Source of the DNA: Daucus carota subsp. sativus
Lineage: Eukaryota > Streptophyta > Magnoliopsida > Apiales > Apiaceae
Direction: 5' to 3'
Assembly: GCF_001625215.2 (NCBI RefSeq)
Contig: NC_030385.2
Location: 737,135 to 801,134, forward strand
DNA: 64,000 nt
Numbering within the stretch: position 1 is the stretch's first letter; each line of letters starts with the position of its first letter. The translations under genes and the position numbers were made by a program. The notes under the pieces were generated by a model, which had not been told where the DNA came from, did no database searches, and saw only the letters and a program-made list of their open reading frames with translations. Of this stretch, positions 25,201-36,799 are shown one piece after another.

Positions 25201-25441
25201 GCAATATGTCGTAGTTTTTGTTGTGTTTGAGATTGCTAAGACCTTTTCTTTTTGTAACTTGTTGCAGTCATCTGGATCCAAGGTGGGAAATCAACTTACA
25301 AGATATAGGCTTTCTTAGTAAGAGTCATTCAAATAGAAAATGATCCTCATAGGTTCTTTTTATGTCATGCAGAAGGGTGGAAGAGCACCTGGTGGGGAAG
25401 GTCAGCAGGGTGAGCGTCCCCCGGAATGCAAGCAGCAGTAA
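22262..25441 (+). CDS. NAP1: NAP1 nucleosome assembly protein
   Basis: The twelve exons are 22262-22328, 22442-22485, 22569-22664, 23361-23453, 23535-23610, 23714-23775, 23879-24063, 24145-24322, 24415-24458, 24974-25169, 25268-25282 and 25373-25441. They encode 374 residues, matching plant NAP1;1-type proteins of about 370. NAP1 is a histone H2A-H2B chaperone that moves between cytosol and nucleus. The coiled-coil dimerisation region covers EELEAKF-like sequence around residues 70-110. The NAP fold includes [28 protein letters not shown] and [10 protein letters not shown], with FFNFFSPP near residue 255. Exon 10 codes a long Asp/Glu tail. The protein ends in CKQQ, a farnesylation (CaaX) box known in plant NAP1. 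Intron 3 contains a tandem duplication that includes a decoy acceptor (see 22697-23368). Confidence 0.95.
22697..23368 (+). repeat. tandem duplication in NAP1 intron 3 with copied splice acceptor
   Basis: Unit 1 (22697-23035) and unit 2 (23036-23368) are near-identical copies offset by 339 bp, from GTCTTGTT to GCAGGGCGATCA. The right end of unit 1 therefore repeats CCTTGTATTGCAG plus the first eight bases of exon 4. The true acceptor is 23360/23361 and the decoy is 23027/23028. Use of the decoy would read into TTTTACTAA, a stop within 12 codons. Confidence 0.92.
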
Positions 25442-26100
25442 TTGAATCAAGTTCTGTAGTTGATTGTTGAGTTGGGTGTTTATCTTGATATGCTTGGTAT
25501 TTGATGGTTTTGGCTCTTTGATCTTGTCGTACTCACCATGATTTGTGTTTGTGGAAGTACGAGTCGTTTTATAGGATGAGTTGAATCCATCCTTTTAAGC
25601 TCTTGTGTTCTGTCAGCTTTTGCCTTCGTGAAGAAGTTTCAGATGAACCATTACAATTATGTCTAGCAGCTTTCTTAAACTTCTGCAATTATTTGTTATT
25701 ATATTTTATACAGATGTAGAAGGAATGCAAGATTAGAAACATATTTTTGGCCTATGCAAAGCTTATCTTGGTTGTTACTATAGCATTGAACATGTCAGTT
25801 ATATTTTCAGTAGGGTGGCCAGTGGTCACATCTCTTCAAACCAGGATGCTTTGCTAATGTTTGCCATTAGTATTGGTAAAAGATAAAGCAGTTTCTGAAT
25901 TGGAGTTCAGTCTAAGCCCCATTGAAACAGTTTGCATTTGATATAGTCGTTAGAAATTAGCAGTTTTAAAGAAAAAGTTCTGCTATGACCAGAGTAGATG
26001 TCACATCTTAATAGACATTAGACAATCCAATCAAACTGTTATCAACTTATCATTGATCTTTAAATGCTAAGAGTAAGTCCAATAGGTTATCTATCTCATT
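25442..26100. other. NAP1 3' UTR and spacer
   Basis: The first 200 bp probably hold the 3' UTR; the rest shows no gene. Confidence 0.5.
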
Positions 26101-26494
26101 AGAGCAAGTCCAATAGGTTACTTATCTCCTTATTAATATATAATAATGAATTTTAGTGAGTCTTAGTGATTTAGGTAATCTACTTTTAGTGTCAATTCCA
26201 ATAGCAATCCCTATATTTGTTCTTTTAAGATTATTTCAATAATAAATTTGAGAGAGAGAATGAGAAAAGGAGAGAAAAAACAAAGAAAGAAAGAGAGAGA
26301 TATGATTATTTTATTCATAAATATTAAATAGGTAATGGCTAGGGGTTACTTATAAATAGGTAATGGCTAGGAGAATTAAGGTTGTGTTAGTGATTTAGGA
26401 TAACACTAGGATAGTGTTGGAGTATATTTTTTTGACACATTACTTAAATGTGAGTTTAGCACATCATATAGGTAACCTATAGGACGTGCTCTTA
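26101..26494. mobile_element. MITE with GAGCA(A/C)GTCC ends
   Basis: AGAGCAAGTCCAATAGGTTAC at the left is mirrored by GTAACCTATAGGACGTGCTCT at the right. A second partial left end (GAGTAAGTCCAATAGGTTA) lies just before it at about 26071. A long GA-rich tract sits inside. The target-site duplication is unclear. Confidence 0.6.
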
Positions 26495-26751
26495 TGGAGT
26501 TTCAAAGAGTCTTCGTGATTCAGGGAATTTATTTTTAGTGTCATTTCCAATAGCAATCTCTATGAGGAGGGTAATGATAAAGAAATAAGAGAGATGAATT
26601 TTTTTAGGAAATTTAAAGAAGTGATAGTGATTTAGGTGATCACTATGATATCATAGTTGAGCATCCTTTTTTGATATTTTTTTGATACATTATCCAAATG
26701 TGAGTTTAGGAGTTGATTTAGATCAAACTCTTTTTTTATACATTATTTGAA

Positions 26752-27073
26752 GGGTAGCGGTCCACAGCATACGGATGCTGTGGAGCGCTTAACCGGCATC
26801 CAGATTCTGGGCCGTTGGATGCATATCCAGCGGCCAGGATCATATTAAAATTTTTACATGTCCAGCGTTTTTTTAGCGCTGGACGGGGATTCCCATGTCC
26901 AGCGCTTTTTTAGCGCTGGACATAGGAATCCCCGTCCAGCGCTAAAAAAGCGCTGGACATATTAAAACTTTAATATGATCCTGGCCGCTGGATATGCATC
27001 CAACGGCCAGGAAATAGGGTGCCGGTTAACCAGTCCCTGGCAGCCGTATGCCAGCCGCCAGGGACCTGGTCCC
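26752..27073. mobile_element. Mutator-like MITE forming a near-complete hairpin
   Basis: A 322-bp element is flanked by perfect 9-bp copies of TTATTTGAA (26743-26751 and 27074-27082), the duplication size of Mutator-like elements. Its arms are long inverted repeats, for example TGGATGCATATCCAGCGGCC against GGCCGCTGGATATGCATCCA. The middle carries nested palindromes of GTCCAGCGCT around T- or A-runs. It is more GC-rich than its surroundings. Confidence 0.9.
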
Positions 27074-27082
27074 TTATTTGAA

Positions 27083-27630
27083 TGTGAGCTTAGGAGTTCT
27101 GACTTGTTGGATTTGAGCATGTGGGGGTGTTTTGTGCTTATTGTTTTTATTTTTTATAGGTAAGAAATTAATTATAAGTTGTTTGGTGTTTATTATTTGT
27201 AGATGAGAGGTTAGTCATTAGTCACAAATGAAGAGTAATTCTTTTATTTATGTGGTTTTATTTATGTGGTTGAATTTTTAGTATTTAAAATAAAAATAAG
27301 TTATTCAAAAAATTAATTTTTTTGATTTTTCCGAAAGTCAGAATCGATAAACTTAAAAGATGAGCTTTTAAATCCAGTAAACATTATTATTAGATTAACA
27401 TTTTTGTTAAAAAAAATAATTCAAATTTTAAAATATATTCTCGAATCTCGATTAAATGCTTCTCTGTGTGATACACCAATTGACGTGTCAAAAAAGAGTG
27501 GAGAGGCGTCACAGGGTTCGGGGGTTGTGAGCTGTTACATTTGTCAAAGGAAAACAACAAGCGGTGTAGCCGGTAGCGAGAGAGAGACACAGAGAGAGAT
27601 TGGATTGTAAATTGAGAGAGAATTGATAAA
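27083..27630. other. upstream region of the hydrolase gene
   Basis: AT-rich spacer, then from about 27470 a denser leader-like stretch with GAGAGAGAGACACAGAGAGAGA at about 27578-27599, within 35 bp of the start codon. Confidence 0.45.
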
Positions 27631-27842
27631 ATGCTGCTGCGAATCCGGCCAGCAGCTGCAGCTGCTCCATCTCTCCGGCGAATCTCCTCCACCTACTCCG
27701 CTCGTTCGTCATTTTCAATCTCATCCTCAAGTTCACCGTATGCCTTGTTCCCCCCAACTAATATCTTCACAGCTCATTCCCTTCACTCCACCACCAATCT
27801 CTCTGGTAATCTCTCTCTCTCCCTCTCCCTCTCCCTCTCTCC

Positions 27843-27875
<33 letters not shown>

Positions 27876-30800
27876 CCTCTCTCTCCCCCTCTCTGTATAT
27901 ATATCCTGCTTAATTACTTCTTAATTTCAGTCTCTTGTTTATATTTATGTAAATACTTTTCTTAACTGTAAGCTATACACAAGAGATACTGCACTACAGA
28001 ATCCACAACAGCACAAATTGCACCAGACACACCACAAGAATCCGAAATCATATTCGTAGGAACAGGAACTAGTGAAGGCATTCCGCGCGTTAGTTGTCTC
28101 ACCAATCCTTACAAAAAATGCGAGGTGCTCTGTACACTCTACTCACACTCAACACCAATCAATTAACACACTTTCATTAAGTACACTTGCTCATCAATAT
28201 CCTTACCTTAAACATTAAACTCAGGTGTGCTCCAAAGCTGCTAATCCGGGCGACAAGAATAAGAGACTTAACACCAGCATTCTCATTCGTTATTCCCAGC
28301 CCGCTGGAAATCTTAATATTCTTATTGATGCTGGCAAGTATGTCCGGAGAACTGTTTAATACCATTTTGCATATGTTAACTCCTTTTAATTTTATCCAAA
28401 GTTGTTTAAGCAGGTAGTATATCTTGTTGTCTTGTTATATAGGTTCTTTTACCATAGTGCTCTACGATGGTTTCCTACAATTGGGTAAGATACCTTTTAA
28501 TGATTACAATTTTTGTTTATCTTGGATATAATTAAAGATATTATGTTATTGCCTTCATATTCATATATAGCATGACAAAAAGGATATCTAATATAGCTAA
28601 CTTTTGATATGTATTTCTGATCTGTTGATTTGTACTAATAAATCTGATGGCTTGATTATATGCTTTATAGATATGTAAGTACTCCTGGACCCTATTACCA
28701 TTCAGAACCTCCTCTTGATTTCTGAGTTACTACTAGTTGATAACATATTAACATTTCACTTTTGCAAAGAACATTTAAGAACTGGTTTATATTCTTGCCA
28801 GTGATTCTCTCCTCATTTCTATGATGTTGAGGGAGTTGCACATATATAAAGGTTGAACAATGAACTTATTTGCACGTGTAGAGATTCAAAATCTATTTAG
28901 CCTTTAAAGAATAAGGATGCATTCCTTAGGTACTCCTGTATGAAAGAGGCAGTCGAACTACAGTTTTTGCCACTTACTAGGTGACTAACTCTCAATAAAA
29001 AAAAAGGTATTAAGTGGTTTCTTGCTTGTATATCGAGCATTCTTGACAGTCCATAGGTCAAAGCCAACTTTCGCTCACTTGAAAGTGAAACCCAGATGGT
29101 AGGCTTAAAGCGAATATTCAATTAAGTATCCCAGGCCCGGGGCTTTAGTCAACAAAAACAACTCTTCAATTTTTATGCAATTAATCAACATTGCAGATAG
29201 ATCTTGAAACTTCAATATGAAATGGGTTCGTACACCATGTCGAAGATTTCTTTATTATAAAATTCTTCGTGCATAGGAGTGCAGAAGTATCTAGGCATTC
29301 ATATAAATTTAGGGGCCGTTTGGTTAGGGGTAGTTAACAAAGGGAAAGGGAAACAACCAGTTTCATTCCCTTTGTTGTTGTTTGTTTTACAAAAATCGTC
29401 ATTCCCTTTCCCTTCTTTTAGCTTTAGGTTTACCCCAAATCCCTCATTATCCATTCCCCACTCTCCCCTGGGTATTTCTTTTCTCTTTCCTGATTCTTAT
29501 TTTATTATCATTTATAATTATTTCAAATGTCATTAACATCAAAAGTAATATGTAAAATATTTTTAAAAATCAAAAATAAATTTTAATTTAATTTTTATAT
29601 ATTAAAAATAATTTTAATATAAAATTAATAATTTTTTTAAATAATTAAATATATCAAATTATGAAATATAAATGAACTATATTATTATATATGTAAATAT
29701 ATTTGAAATTTTTGATATTAAAATATTTGAAAATCAAATATAGGGATAATCATATAATTTTCCATTCCGTTTCCGGATCAAAACCAAACAGGTAATACAA
29801 TTCAGCATTATTCCTTTCCTTTCTTTTCATTTCCCTTTCTGGATTCCATTCCGTTTCCCTGGGTCGAACCAAACGGCCCCTTAGAGACAGAGTTCTAATC
29901 TATGCTTAAATATATGTAAATGCTTTGTTGATATTAGCTAATCTAACACTTTTTAAAAGAAGTCCAACTGTACATTGTTAGGAATTGAGCGTAATGTGTA
30001 TACCAACCAGTATTAAGATTTAGCCCTTCATGTTGTGCTAAATATTCTAATTATGTTGTCATAGTATCATATGCTTATTCGAGTTCAAAAGTGTTTATCC
30101 TTAATTGATTGAAGATTAGGTACCACAATTTGCTGAGGAAGAAGTTATCCGGATGATTACTCTGGAGACCATTTGACACCTTGTATCTCTCCTTGACATT
30201 CGAACAGGTCTTGGATATTGAATCACAAAATTGTGTCTTAGTGACATGCATTTTGCTTCTTTATTAGGAGATCTTTAGTCACCAACTTACTGTCTAGTGC
30301 CCCTTCTACTAATCAAGCTTGCACATGAAAAGAATTGCTTATTTGAGAATATGTACATTGTCTTGTTCATAGAATATTATTTTCAGTGATAGATTGGCAT
30401 ATCTACTCCTTGTTGGCATATTTTTCCTATATTTTTGGCTTTCTGAGAAACATAGTCATTTGACTCTTTTACCGTTGTGCTTTGAGTCTGCTGTTCATTA
30501 CTTTATGCAGCAGAGAATTTCTGAACTAACATTAAAAGATGATGTGCATTATATCTTTTTGAGTATTTGATCTTTTCTATTTTCTTCTTCTACCATTTCC
30601 ACATGTCAGGATAAGAAAACTCGATGCAGTTCTTATAACCCATTCTCATGCTGATGCAATTGGAGGTCTCTGTGTGGCTTATTACATTATTATATTCATG
30701 ATTACATTCTATATCTCAATATATTATATTTGAGCCTTTTCTTTTAGTTATGTCTTGAAATTTAACTAAACATAATATCGTGTTCAGGTTTGGATGATCT

Positions 30801-31381
30801 TCGCGATTGGACAAACAATGTCCAGCGTAATATTCCAATCTATGTAGCAAATCGCGATTTTGAGGTTCGGACTTTACTTTACCTTTCCTCCACCCCTTTA
30901 AATTTTTAGATACATATCTGTGGTCTGATATATAAATAAATAGAGAAGGAACCTATAAAATAACAAGTAGAAGTAAGATAGGCATATTCTTATTTACATT
31001 TTAGCCTTACTTAATAAATGCATGCAGAACTTTTGAAATGATGACTATAATTTCCTCTTGTTCATGATCGTTACGTTTGACAACTACAGGCTGATGTGTA
31101 CCTATGTAAATATTGTTTTCCCCTGAACTGCTGTAGCCTGTACGGATAAGAATTGTTTTGGATTTTGGATTTCATATTTTTTGGTGTAATGATATGGTTA
31201 TTTCCCCTGCTTGGTCCTATTATTACTCATTATGTTCATTTTTCCCGGGGTGTTTTACCTGTACAAGTCTGCTTCCTTGTGTATCAATTATTATAGACAA
31301 AAATCGCATGAAGAGGACCATAACATTAAACAGGGACATGCACTTAAATTTTTATACATTAATAGCCTTGGGACTGGAAAA

Positions 31382-31463
<82 letters not shown>

Positions 31464-34239
31464 CATATATTGAGATCACTAATTCACTAAGGATAGATAC
31501 ATTTTCTCTATTATGTTGGGGGCCGAGAAAAAATTCTGATTTACTGAGGACTTGTGTTATTACTTTATTGATTACTAATAAACTGAGGTTCCAAAAGTAT
31601 GGCATACTTTTTATTTTATTTCAGAAGAAAATAAAGTTCTGTTACTTGATTGTATACATATTATCTGAAATAGCCATTTTATTTTTTGTTATCTGTTTCT
31701 CAAAGCAGATATCCAAAGATCATGATTTGATATGATTATTACCGATATAAAATTGTAATAATCGTAATATTGACCAGAAAAGAAGTATTTTCAATTATGA
31801 AATATATATACATACATGAATCAGGAGATTTGTCATCTTTTGCAAATTCAACATTTAATAACAACGGGTTTATTTCTATAAAAAAATAAGATGCATTATA
31901 TTTCAGGGCTGCAAGCACACAACCTTTCTGCCATGTTTGTGTCTAAAGTCTAAACATTTCTCTAAAGTAGTAGGTTGTCTCACTTTACCTCGCTAAAACA
32001 TTAGGCTTCGTAAGTGTCCAGTTCAGGTTGTCCCAGAGTGAACTATCAAATACTCAATAATTGTTGAAGATGTTTTCAGGTGATGAAGAAGACTCACTAT
32101 TATTTGGTTGATACAAGTGTTGTCACACCTGGAGCTGCAGTCTCAGATTTACAATTTAAGATTATAAATGAGGAGCCTTTTGTTGTATATGATATTAAGG
32201 TTAGACACAATCTTCCATCTTAAATTCTTAATTGTTTTTCTTATACATGCATTATATTTTCCCTACAGTAACTGCACAAATAATATATTAAATGTGTACT
32301 CTAGGTACTTCTCATCTGCTCCATGTGAGTGAGCCCCAATTTGTTGTTCCAGTTTATAATATCCCTAAGTCCCTGTCGTGTCTTTTAAGGTGCTATACTC
32401 TTTGTGAAACTAGCTCGGGTTTGGTATTATGGTAATCTGAAGTAGTGGACAGCAAACACGAATTGATTACTCTCATGTAATTTACCTCCTTTACAATGAT
32501 AATGACCACTTATCTTGCTGAGAGTGCATTACTAATTTTATGTTCTTTTCATATTTGGATTTCTCCAGTTACAAGAAGTAATGATCAACTCAAATATCCA
32601 ACAGTGTTACTTAAAATCCTAAAAAGCTAAAAGGAGCTCCTTTTTAAATAAGTATTACCTATATTAGTTACATATATGCATGTGAATTTATGTGAGCCTG
32701 TTTCATGTAAATATTGCAATATAAATCTATTATCTAAATTTAAACAAAATAAGTCTGTAACTGCTACCATTCCAAATTATACCTATCATTACCAGAAAGG
32801 AGGTTACCAACAGCCTTTTCCACCTCTCCACTATACACTTCATGAAAAAAACTAGGAATCTATTGTTACTTCAAGACCAATTAAGGATTTAATAATTTGA
32901 ATCAAGTCCTAAAATCCATTTCTATTCGCATACATAAAAATTACTTAGGTAACTGATGGGGAAGGAAGTATATGTTAATTACGGAGATTAATTACATAAT
33001 TTCAAAATCATTATTTACTTTTTTCACTTTGATTATGTGGCTTCAACACTTATCATTTACAGTGGAACTGACTTGGCAACTTGTACGTTATGTACTCCCT
33101 CTGTCCCATTTTAACTGATGTTTGACTTTTTAACACGTATATTGAGGTGTAAAAAAACAATATCTACACTCAATAAAAAATTTCAATTCTTATATCAAAT
33201 AAAAGTTTACACTCTAAACTTTTATTTGATATAAATTTTATAAAAAATAATCATGTTTAGATGTAATTTTTTTAACATCTTAAAATACGTGTAAAAAAGT
33301 CAAAAGCAGTTAAAATGGGACGGAAGGAGTATATGTTTTGATGTCCTCTATTGTACATGCAGACTTGTAGTTAACTTTGTCCTTGAACAATCATTTTTAT
33401 ATTACAACTGCACAGAATGTAGACAAATTTGAACAGCGCAAGTAAATATCGTGTTTCTATGTATTGTGATTTCAGTTTACACCGCTTCCAGTGTGGCATG
33501 GCAAAGATTACCGATCCTTGGGTTTCCGATTTGGCAATATTTGCTACATCAGGTAATGATTCATTAATTCTTTTGTCCTATATAATTGTGAGTTCATGCA
33601 TATGTCTCTTTATTTGTTGCAGTGATGTCAGTGAAATACCCGAAGAAACTTATCCACTTTTAAAGGACTGTGACCTCCTCATTATGGTGCATTGTCTCTC
33701 CTCTTGGAACTTTCGATACATATAACAAAAATTTAGTAATTTATTTGATATACATTGATATGCAGGATGCTTTGAGGCCAGATCGATCTTCTGCAACACA
33801 TTTTGGACTTCCCAGGGTACACTTTTATCTTCTTTTACTTGGTGCATTCCTCCTTTACGTTTGTGTTTAAATTCTTATCTATGCCTTGACTATTTGAAGG
33901 CGTTGGAAGAAGTTCGAAAAATTCAACCCAAGAGAACACTATTTACTGGTAGGTTTTCCTTGATTGTTAAATTGCTTCTTAAATTTTAGGTTACTAGCCT
34001 TAGAGATTCTGAGTTACAGACTTGATTTCCAGGAATCTGATAAATATAGGGTATTAATAGTATTAATATTACAGTCAAGGTTGATTTCTAACTGTACTTC
34101 TGTTGTTTTAACAATTGAAGGTATGATGCATTTAATGGATCATGAGAAAATAAATGAACAACTCATAAAACTGAAGGACAGTGAAGGCCTAGATGTGCAA
34201 CTCAGCTACGACGGGCTTCGTGTACCGGTAACTTTATGA
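27631..34239 (+). CDS. MBL-fold metallohydrolase, organelle-targeted (PhnP-like)
   Basis: The twelve exons are 27631-27805, 28000-28124, 28225-28337, 28443-28484, 30610-30665, 30788-30864, 32080-32199, 33476-33552, 33623-33686, 33766-33816, 33900-33948 and 34121-34239. They encode 355 residues. The first 60 residues are Ala/Arg/Ser-rich without acids, a plastid or mitochondrial transit peptide. The mature part starts EIIFVGTGTSEGIPR and has KKCEVC, as in the PhnP-like/yeast C777.06c group of metallo-beta-lactamase-fold hydrolases. The metal motif reads THSHADAIGG (His163, His165, Asp167), so the His that normally follows Asp is Ala168. Further ligands are likely in PVWHGKDY (His244), YISDVSE and MMHLMDHEK. 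The substrate is unknown. Intron 4 is 2.1 kb and holds a Tourist MITE; intron 1 starts with a CT repeat. Confidence 0.88.
27810..27895. repeat. CT microsatellite in intron 1 of the hydrolase gene
   Basis: About 85 bp of (CT)n and CCCTCT begin four bases after the GT donor, ending before TATATATATCC. Confidence 0.95.
29312..29880. mobile_element. Tourist-like (PIF/Harbinger) MITE in intron 4
   Basis: GGGGCCGTTTGGTT at the left and AACCAAACGGCCCC at the right are perfect inverted ends, with TTA duplicated on each side (29309-29311 and 29881-29883). The 569-bp interior pairs further (CATTCCCTTTCCC and GGAAAGGGAAAC type segments) and is very AT-rich in the centre. Confidence 0.88.
31381..31456. 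repeat. (CT)n(AT)n compound microsatellite in intron 6
   Basis: About 27 bp of (CT)n run directly into about 50 bp of (AT)n, ending at ATGCACACACATAT. Frames through it are artefacts. Confidence 0.95.
33095..33329. mobile_element. Stowaway MITE in intron 7 of the hydrolase gene
   Basis: CTCCCTCTGTCCCATTTTAA at the left is mirrored by TTAAAATGGGACGGAAGGAG at the right, with TA on both sides. It is 235 bp long and a clean example. Confidence 0.92.
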
Positions 34240-35328
34240 TAGTAGCCTTTTAGATTTTCACAGGTTACTTTTTTTCCTTTTTAAAGTGCAAGTAGCCAAG
34301 TAGGTAACTATATCTTATAGAAATTTTATAAATCAAACACCAATTGCCACCGCCCATTGTATTTACCTGTATAAATTATTCTTTCAATTATATGATCAAA
34401 CATTGGTGTTATATACAATTTGCCTTGGCTAAATTGGTTCATCTTAAAGAGGTTTTTCTCTTCCCGATAATCGAGAAGTGGATAGTTCAGTTGCGCATGC
34501 ATGTAGGTTCCACCAAGGCATGTATGTTTGTTGTGTTAATTTCAACGTAAAGAATTGAAGTGGGACACTTTACTTTCTTTGTATATGTGTTTCTGTGCAC
34601 AATGTATCTTCAAAACTTCCCATAAAAACTTACTTTCAAGTTTAGCTCAACATTAGATGACAAACAGTATTGTATTTATATATCGCCTTCTCAATCATTA
34701 GGGATTTTAACTTTAAATTAGTATGTCTGGCGGATCCAAAGCTATTGGTATTAGCTAGTGACTCTAGGTTTGATGCATGCATCTCCATCTACCTTAAATT
34801 ATATCAGCCTTTTCTTGTGCCCTTTTGTGCTGGCAAATATTGGCAGTTTATATGTGCTTTTGAAGGTACAGAACTGAACTCGTGAATGAGAATATGTTGT
34901 CTCGCGTCTGCAATCAGCGTTTGAACTTGAAACCGGAATCTATTATCGTACTCTTTATTAATTTCTATGCTCTTGGGTGTATGTACTTGGCTTAGAGTTG
35001 TGTAATACTATGTTAAACGTACGCAGTGGAACAATCGCCTTGTTTCTACTGTACTTTGATATGAATGGCTGCATTGTTTGACTGCTCAATTTATTCCGGT
35101 CACACACACACACATGATAGTCATGCCGTAACTCAAAAATTATTGTCAATTTTTTTCCACAAATTTTAGTTGGCACTGTATGATTGGTTTCACTCACATT
35201 AATAATAGTGGATCCCTGTATGCATAAATCATCTAATTAAAATCAGTTTGTCATGTTATTTGAAAAAAATTGAGACAAAATTTAGGATACATAATACTGT
35301 TTTGAAATATATCCGAGCTTGCTAATTA
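34240..35328. other. hydrolase 3' flank and spacer
   Basis: Presumed 3' UTR followed by spacer without recognisable genes. Confidence 0.5.
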
Positions 35329-36083
35329 CTCCTTCTGTTCTATTCATTTCTTTACACTTTCTTTTTTTATGTGTCTCATCCAATTTTTTCCATTTCAAAA
35401 CTTATTAAAAATAGTCAATAGGTCCCACTACTTCTCACTTTATTATCTTTTCACACTACTTTTACTCCACTATTTTTTTTTATTCATTAAAAATTAATGA
35501 GTCTCATCACTTCATCCAATTTTCTTCTTTTTTTTCGCTACTTTATACATATTTCGCCTAATCCATTGGCCATATATTCGGATCCACGAGTTAATGGTAT
35601 ATAATGTGGATGAGCTGGGGAATCATGTTGAGAACTTGGATTGAGCAGCATTCACATTTCAAGAAATATATTATTGACGAATTAGCATATGAGACAAAAT
35701 GTAGCTCTTTTTTAATGTATTTTTAAATTCACTAATGTATGTCCCCGTCCCCACGTATTGTCAGCCATGCCGGATTCCACAACAGTCAACAAACACATCT
35801 GAGTAGTAAAAGAATTATATATATAAAAAAAAAAGACAGTATAACGGGGCAAGTATTAAAGTCGCCTTTTTCTGCATGCATGCACTTAAAAACCAATTAC
35901 TCCCTCCGTCCCCCTCAATTGTTTATATTGGAGGGGGACACGGAGACCAAGACAATTTATGAAAAATGAGTAAAGTTAGATGAAAAGTGGGTAAAGTAGT
36001 GAGACCCATCAATATTTAATAATAGATTTGAGATAGTGGAGAAAAGTAGTGGGTGTAATAGTAGTTTTTATTGTTAAATACTA
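35329..36083. mobile_element. Stowaway fragments
   Basis: A left end CTCCTTCTGTTC at 35329 and another, CTCCCTCCGTCCCCC, at 35900 each follow TA. Neither has an intact partner, so these are truncated or nested remnants. Confidence 0.5.
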
Positions 36084-36395
36084 CTCCCTCCGTCCCGGTC
36101 ATTTCTATACAGTTTCCTCTTTGGGACGTCCCATCATTTCTATACATTCCTAAAATAACAACTTTTAATAATGTAAAACACTATTACACCAACTACTTTC
36201 TTCCACTATCTTCATTTTATAATAATATAAACACTATTACACCCACTACTTTCTCCCACTATCACACATCTATAATTAAATACAAATGGGTCCCGCCATT
36301 TTACTCACTTTTCATCTAACTTTACTCATTTTTTACACTTTTTCTTGGTCTCCGTGTCCATACCAAATGTATACCACCTGCCGGGACGGAGGGAG
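36084..36395. mobile_element. Stowaway MITE
   Basis: CTCCCTCCGTCCCGGTCATT at the left and CCGGGACGGAGGGAG at the right are inverted and flanked by TA. It is 312 bp and lies in a dense cluster of related ends. Confidence 0.88.
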
Positions 36396-36422
36396 TATGA
36401 GATAGTGGGGGAAGATAGTGGG

Positions 36423-36668
36423 TGTAATGATGGAAAAAACTTACTATTTATAGTAACGTAAAGAAATGAGAGGGACATCCCAAAATAGTAACCGTAAAGA
36501 AATGAGAGGGACAGAGGGAGTATTTTTTTTGACAATGCAGGCTTATGTAATGATGGAAAAAACTTACTATTTATAGTAACGTAAAGAAATGAGAGGGACA
36601 TCCCAAAATAGTAACCGTAAAGAAATGAGAGGGACAGAGGGAGTATTTTTTTTGACAATGCAGGCTTA
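36423..36668. repeat. 123-bp tandem duplication spanning a Stowaway end and SINE tail
   Basis: Two successive copies (36423-36545 and 36546-36668) run from TGTAATGATGGAAAAAAC through GGGACAGAGGGAGTATTTTT to GACAATGCAGGCTTA. By eye they are identical except at the edge, so the event is young. The unit joins the right end of a Stowaway element to the 3' tail of the neighbouring SINE. Confidence 0.9.
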
Positions 36669-36783
36669 TATGCCTTACAACTTAGTATCTGTTCTAATAA
36701 TTCTCAGGGTGAGCCAGAGTCGAACCCGGGTGCCCCGGGTCAACAGAGGATAAACCCACCACTGGGCTATCCAATCGTGCTCG
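36649..36783 (-). mobile_element. tRNA-derived SINE with 16-bp target duplication
   Basis: Read on the minus strand, the element has a Pol III box A (TAGCCCAGTGGTGG) near its 5' end and box B (GGTTCGACTC) about 35 bases on. It then has a unique 3' part ending TTGTAAGGCATATAAGCC...TTGTC and an A-run. GACAGAGGGAGTATTT flanks it at 36633-36648 and 36784-36799. It is about 135 bp long. It was inserted into the end of a Stowaway element. Confidence 0.9.
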
Positions 36784-36799
36784 GACAGAGGGAGTATTT

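Noticed and set aside
25003-25230. Met/Lys/Arg-rich frame over the NAP1 acidic exon
   Set aside because: It is the +1 frame of the GAT/GAG repeats that code the acidic tail.
31158-31735. Frames of up to 174 residues in the hydrolase intron 6
   Set aside because: They run through the (CT)n(AT)n repeat and lie within an intron of a gene whose exons join in phase on both sides.
36700-36784. Functional tRNA gene
   Set aside because: Box A and box B are present, but the sequence lacks a complete cloverleaf and is followed by a SINE tail with A-run and target duplication.
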